Position numbers and translations under genes: made by a program. From assembly GCA_964017185.1 (NCBI GenBank), contig OZ024878.1:4154151-4218150 (forward strand): DNA of 64,000 nt, written 5' to 3'. Position 1 is the stretch's first letter; each line of letters begins with the position of its first letter. Below, one piece after another: positions 59,301 through 64,000 of the stretch. Below the pieces are notes generated by a model. The model searched no databases. It worked only from the letters and a program-made list of their open reading frames with translations, and had not been told where the DNA came from. Origin of the DNA: Rugalucina vietnamica. Taxonomy: Eukaryota; Mollusca; Bivalvia; Lucinida; Lucinidae.

Positions 59301-62300
59301 TAAACTCGCCCAGTTACAAGGTCCTGACCAGTCCTAAGTTTGACCAAAATTTCATTAGTTTCAAAACTCTCTGACTATACGTACTGCTAACTTGAAAATG
59401 GCCCATACTGTCCATATTCGGTATGGGGTCGGCTATCTCGAACACCGATATCTCGAAAACTGAGCGAACGATTTTCTTTAAACTCGCCCAGTTTCAAGGT
59501 CCTGACCAGTCCTAAGTTTGACCAAAATTTCATTAGTTTCAAAACTCTCTGACTATACGTACTGCTTACTTGAAAATGGCCCATACTGTCCATATTCGGT
59601 ATGGGGTCGGCTAACTCGAACACCGATATCTCAAAAACTGAGCGAACGATTTTCTTTAAGCTCGCCCAGTTTTAAGGTCCTGACCAGTCCTAAGTTTGAC
59701 CAAAATTTCATTGGTTTCAAAACTCTCTAATATGCGTACTGCTAACTTGAAAATGGCCCATATTGCCCATATTGGGTATGGCGTCGGCTATCTCGAACAC
59801 CGATATCTCGAAAACTGAGCGAACGATTTTCTTTAAACTCGCCCAGTTTCAAGGTCCTGACCAGTCCTAAGTTTGACCAAAATTTCATTTGTTTCAAAAC
59901 TCTCTGATATGCGTACTGCTAACTTGAAAATGGCCCATACTGTCCATATTCGGTATGGGGTCGGCTATCTCGAACACCGATATCTCGAAAACTGAGCGAA
60001 CGATTTTCATTAAACTCGCCCAGTTACAAGGTCCTGACCAGTCCTAAGTTTGACCAAAATTTCATTAGTTTCAAAACTCTCTGACTATACGTACTGCTAA
60101 CTTGAAAATGGCCCATACTGTCCATATTCGGTATGGGGTCGGCTATCTCGAACACCGATATCTCGAAAACTGAGCGAACAATTTTCTTTAAACTCGCCCA
60201 GTTTCAAGGTCCTGACCAGTCCTAAGTTTGACCAAAATTTCATTTGTTTCAAAACTCTCTAATATGCGTACTGCTAACTTGAAAATGGCCCATACTGCCT
60301 ATATTGGGTATGGCGTCGGCTATCTCGAACACCGATATCACGAAAACTGAGCGAACGATTTTCTTTAAACTCGCCCAGTTTCAAGGTCCTGACCAGTCCT
60401 AAGTTTGACCAAAATTTCATTAGTTTCAAAACTCTCTGACTATACGTACTGCTAACTTGAAAATGGCCCATACTGTCCATATTCGGTATGGGGTCGGCTA
60501 TCTCGAACACCGATATCTCGAAAACTGAGCGAACGATTTTCTTTAAACTCGCCCAGTTTTAAGGTCCTGACCAGTCCTAAGTTTGACCAAAATTTCATTT
60601 GTTTCAAAACTCTCTAATATGCGTACTGCTAACTTGAAATTGGCCCATACTGCCCATATTGGGTATGGCGTCGGCTATCTCGAACACCGATATCTCAAAA
60701 ACTGAGCGAACGATTTTCTTTAAACTCGCCCAGTTTCAAGGTCCTGACCAGTCCTAAGTTTGACCAAAATTTCATTAGTTTCAAAACTCTCTGACTATAC
60801 GTACTGCTAACTTGAAAATGGCCCATACTGTCCATATTCGGTATGGGGTCGGCTAACTCGAACACCGATATCTCAAAAACTGAGCGAACGATTTTCTTTA
60901 AACTCGCCCAGTTTTAAGGTCCTGACCAGTCCTAAGTTTGACCAAAATTTCATTGGTTTCAAAACTCTCTAATATGCGTACTGCTAACTTGAAAATGGCC
61001 CATACTGCCCATATTGGGTATGGCGTCGGCTATCTCGAACACCGATATCTCGAAAACTGAGCGAACGATTTTCTTTAAACTCGCCCAGTTTCAAGGTCCT
61101 GACCAGTCCTAAGTTTGACCAAAATTTCATTTGTTTCAAAACTCTCTGATATGCGTACTGCTAACTTGAAAATGGCCCATACTGTCCATATTCGGTATGG
61201 GGTCGGCTATCTCGAACACCGATATCTCGAAAACTGAGCGAACGATTTTCTTTAAACTCGCCCAGTTACAAGGTCCTGACCAGTCCTAAGTTTGACCAAA
61301 ATTTCATTAGTTTCAAAACTCTCTGACTATACGTACTGCTAACTTGAAAATGAACCATACTGTCCATATTCGTTATGGGGTCGGCTAACTCGAACACCGA
61401 TATCTCAAAAACTGAGCGAACGATTTTCTTTAAACTCGCCCAGTTTTAAGGTCCTGACCAGTCCTAAGTTTGACCAAAATTTCATTGGTTTCAAAACTCT
61501 CTAATATGCGTACTGCTAACTTGAAAATGGCCCATACTGCCCATATTGGGTATGGCGTCGGCTATCTCGAACACCGATATCTCGAAAACTGAGCGAACGA
61601 TTTTCTTTAAACTCGCCCAGTTTCAAAGTCCTGACCAGTCCTAAGTTTGACCAAAATTTCATTTGTTTCAAAACTCTCTAATATGCGTACTGCTAACTTG
61701 AAAATGGCCCATACTGTCCATATTCGGTATGGGGTCGGCTATCTCGAACACCGATATCTCGAAAACTGAGCGAACGATTTTCTTTAAACTCGCCAAATTT
61801 CAAGGTCCTGACCAGTCCTAAGTTTGACCAAAATTTCATTTGTTTCAAAACTCTCTAATATGCGTACTGCTAACTTGAAAATGGCCCATACTGCCCATAT
61901 TGGGTATGGCGTCGGCTATCTCGAACACCGATATCACGAAAACTGAGCGAACGATTTTCTTTAAACTCGCCCAGTTTCAAGGTCCTGACCAGTCCTAAGT
62001 TTGACCAAAATTTCATTAGTTTCAAAACTCTCTGACTATACGTACTGCTAACTTGAAAATGGCCCATACTGTCCATATTCGGTATCGGGTCGGCTAACTC
62101 GAACACCGATATCTCAAAAACTGAGCGAACGATTTTCTTTAAACTCGCCCAGTTTTAAGGTCCTGACCAGTCCTAAGTTTGACCTAAATTTCATTGGTTT
62201 CAAAACTCTCTAATATGCGTACTGCTAACTTGAAAATGGCCCATACTGCCCATATTGGGTATGGCGTCGGCTATCTCGAACACCGATATCTCGAAAACTG

Positions 62301-64000
62301 AGCGAACGATTTTCTTTAAACTCGCCCAGTTTCAAGGTCCTGACCAGTCCTAAGTTTGACCAAAATTTCATTTGTTTCAAAACTCTCTGATATGCGTACT
62401 GCTAACTTGAAAATGGCCCATACTGTCCATATTCGGTATGGGGTCGGCTATCTCGAACACCGAAATCTCGAAAACTGAGCGAACGATTTTCATTAAACTC
62501 GCCCAGTTACAAGGTCCTGACCAGTCCTAAGTTTGACCAAAATTTCATTAGTTTCAAAACTCTCTGACTATACGTACTGCTAACTTGAAAATGGCCCATA
62601 CTGTCCATATTCGGTATGGGGTCGGCTATCTCGAACACCGATATCTCGAAAACTGAGCGAACGATTTTCTTTAAACTCGCCCAGTTTCAAGGTCCTGACC
62701 AGTCCTAAGTTTGACCAAAATTTCATTAGTTTCAAAACTCTCTGACTATACGTACTGCTTACTTGAAAATGGCCCATACTGTCCATATTCGGTATGGGGT
62801 CGGCTAACTCGAACACCGATATCTCAAAAACTGAGCGAACGATTTTCTTTAAACTCGCCCAGTTTTAAGGTCCTGACCAGTCCTAAGTTTGACCAAAATT
62901 TCATTGGTTTCAAAACTCTCTAATATGCGTACTGCTAACTTGAAAATGGCCCATATTGCCCATATTGGGTATGGCGTCGGCTATCTCGAACACCGATATC
63001 TCGAAAACTGAGCGAACGATTTTCTTTAAACTCGCCCAGTTTCAAGGTCCTGACCAGTCCTAATTTTGACCAAAATTTCATTTGTTTCAAAACTCTCTGA
63101 TATGCGTACTGCTAACTTGAAAATGGCCCATACTGTCCATATTCGGTATGGGGTCGGCTATCTCGAACACCGATATCTCGAAAACTGAGCGAACGATTTT
63201 CTTTAAACTCGCCCAGTTACAAGGTCCTGACCAGTCCTAAGTTTGACCAAAATTTCATTAGTTTCAAAACTCTCTGACTATACGTACTGCTAACTTGAAA
63301 ATGGCCCATACTGTCCATATTCGGTATGGGGTCGGCTATCTCGAACACCGATATCTCGAAAACTGAGCGAACAATTTTCTTTAAACTCGCCCAGTTTCAA
63401 GGTCCTGACCAGTCCTAAGTTTGACCAAAATTTCATTTGTTTCAAAACTCTCTAATATGCGTACTGCTAACTTGAAAATGGACAATACGGCCTATATTGG
63501 GTATGGCGTCGGCTATCTCGAACACCGATATCACGAAAACTGAGCGAACGATTTTCTTTAAACTCGCCCAGTTTCAAGGTCCTGACCAGTCCTAAGTTTG
63601 ACCAAAATTTCATTAGTTTCAAAACTCTCTGACTATACGTACTGCTAACTTGAAAATGGCCCATACTGTCCATATTCGGTATGGGGTCGGCTATCTCGAA
63701 CACCGATATCTCGAAAACTGAGCGAACGATTTTCTTTAAACTCGCCCAGTTTTAAGGTCCTGACCAGTCCTAAGTTTGACCAAAATTTCATTTGTTTCAA
63801 AACTCTCTAATATGCGTACTGCTAACTTGAAAATGGCCCATACTGCCTATATTGGGTATGGCGTCGGCTATCTCGAACACCGATATCACGAAAACTGAGC
63901 GAACGATTTTCTTTAAACTCGCCCAGTTTCAAGGTCCTGACCAGTCCTAAGTTTGACCAAAATTTCATTAGTTTCAAAACTCTCTGACTATACGTACTGC
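44311..64000 (-). repeat. Satellite array, right block, 177/178-bp monomers, - orientation (~111 copies)
   Basis: This is the same satellite on the opposite strand but a distinct subfamily. Read on the - strand it has TTTTGGTCAAAC (left block TTTGGGTCAAAC), GGGCGAGTTTAAAG (left GGGCAAG), and ATCGGTGTTCGAGATAGCCG (left ATCGAAGTTCGAAATAGCCG). Two monomer types are interspersed. They differ at the junction region (CATACTGCCCATATTGGGTA or CATACTGTCCATATTCGGTA) and at TCTGACTATACG or TCTAATATGCG. Mixed 177- and 178-bp units give about 355 bp per pair. Larger offsets of 5854 bp (33 monomers) and ~7453 bp (42 monomers) are visible. The array continues past the window. Open frames of ~70-78 codons recur only because the monomer lacks stops in one frame. 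Confidence 0.97.

Noticed and set aside
44192-63703. Dozens of 68-89-codon frames repeating the same peptide (SMGHFQVSSTYSQRVLKLMK type) on both strands of the satellite
   Set aside because: They are the satellite monomer translated in the one frame without stops. They appear and vanish with 177/178-bp length changes and have no start, splice or codon-bias support.
25949-64000. CENP-B box in the satellite (TTCGAAATAGCCGAC)
   Set aside because: It matches 7 of the 9 essential bases, lacking the final GG. Over both strands of a 177-bp unit a 7/9 match is expected by chance roughly four times in ten, so it is not evidence.
25921-64000. CRISPR-like array
   Set aside because: Units are contiguous near-identical 177-bp monomers with no variable spacers, in a eukaryotic context.

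Overview
The window looks like nuclear DNA of a marine bivalve mollusc, or another lophotrochozoan animal. It holds spliced exons of a metazoan gene, tRNA-derived SINEs, many short inverted-repeat elements of types common in mollusc genomes, and a very long satellite array. The species call is inference, because no organelle or rRNA sequence is present. Only one protein-coding gene is convincing.

Layout. (1) 1-4.26 kb: the 3' part of a PINX1-type gene (telomerase/rRNA-processing G-patch family). Three exons are in the window (429-603, 2350-2467, 2995-4143), then a poly(A) signal at 4251; the G-patch exons lie upstream of position 1. Its introns carry a 157-bp tandem-repeat element, with a pogo-like MITE inserted in it, and a hairpin MITE that abuts a splice donor. 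(2) 4.3-14.2 kb: a dense graveyard of small elements. It contains at least five whole or nearly whole copies of one terminal-inverted-repeat family, 'AGCTCACCTGAGC' composite repeats, two SINEs, and a 3.3-kb foldback element (9278-12602) inserted in an older MITE. (3) 14.3-18.6 kb: a 4.27-kb element with 530-bp, about 99% identical terminal inverted repeats. It is flanked by the 5-bp duplication AGTGT, and each arm carries the same inward-facing candidate first exon. Inside it sits a 607-bp miniature LTR retrotransposon (TRIM) with identical LTRs, an exact tRNA-Pro primer binding site, and a tRNA-like Pol III promoter inside each LTR. (4) 18.6-25.9 kb: mostly anonymous sequence with a decayed ~180-bp tandem array, further dispersed repeats and isolated regulatory-like motifs. 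(5) 25.9-64.0 kb: an uninterrupted satellite array of ~177-bp monomers. The array is in + orientation up to 44.25 kb and in - orientation from 44.31 kb to the window end, with a short GACT-rich junction between. Each half has its own higher-order organisation (36-monomer offset on the left; 33- and 42-monomer offsets on the right).

No operon-like cooperation exists here. The biology is one gene beside a transposon-rich, heterochromatin-like domain. The best candidates for something undescribed are the tRNA-promoter TRIM, the long-TIR element with exon-bearing arms, and the inverted two-family satellite.
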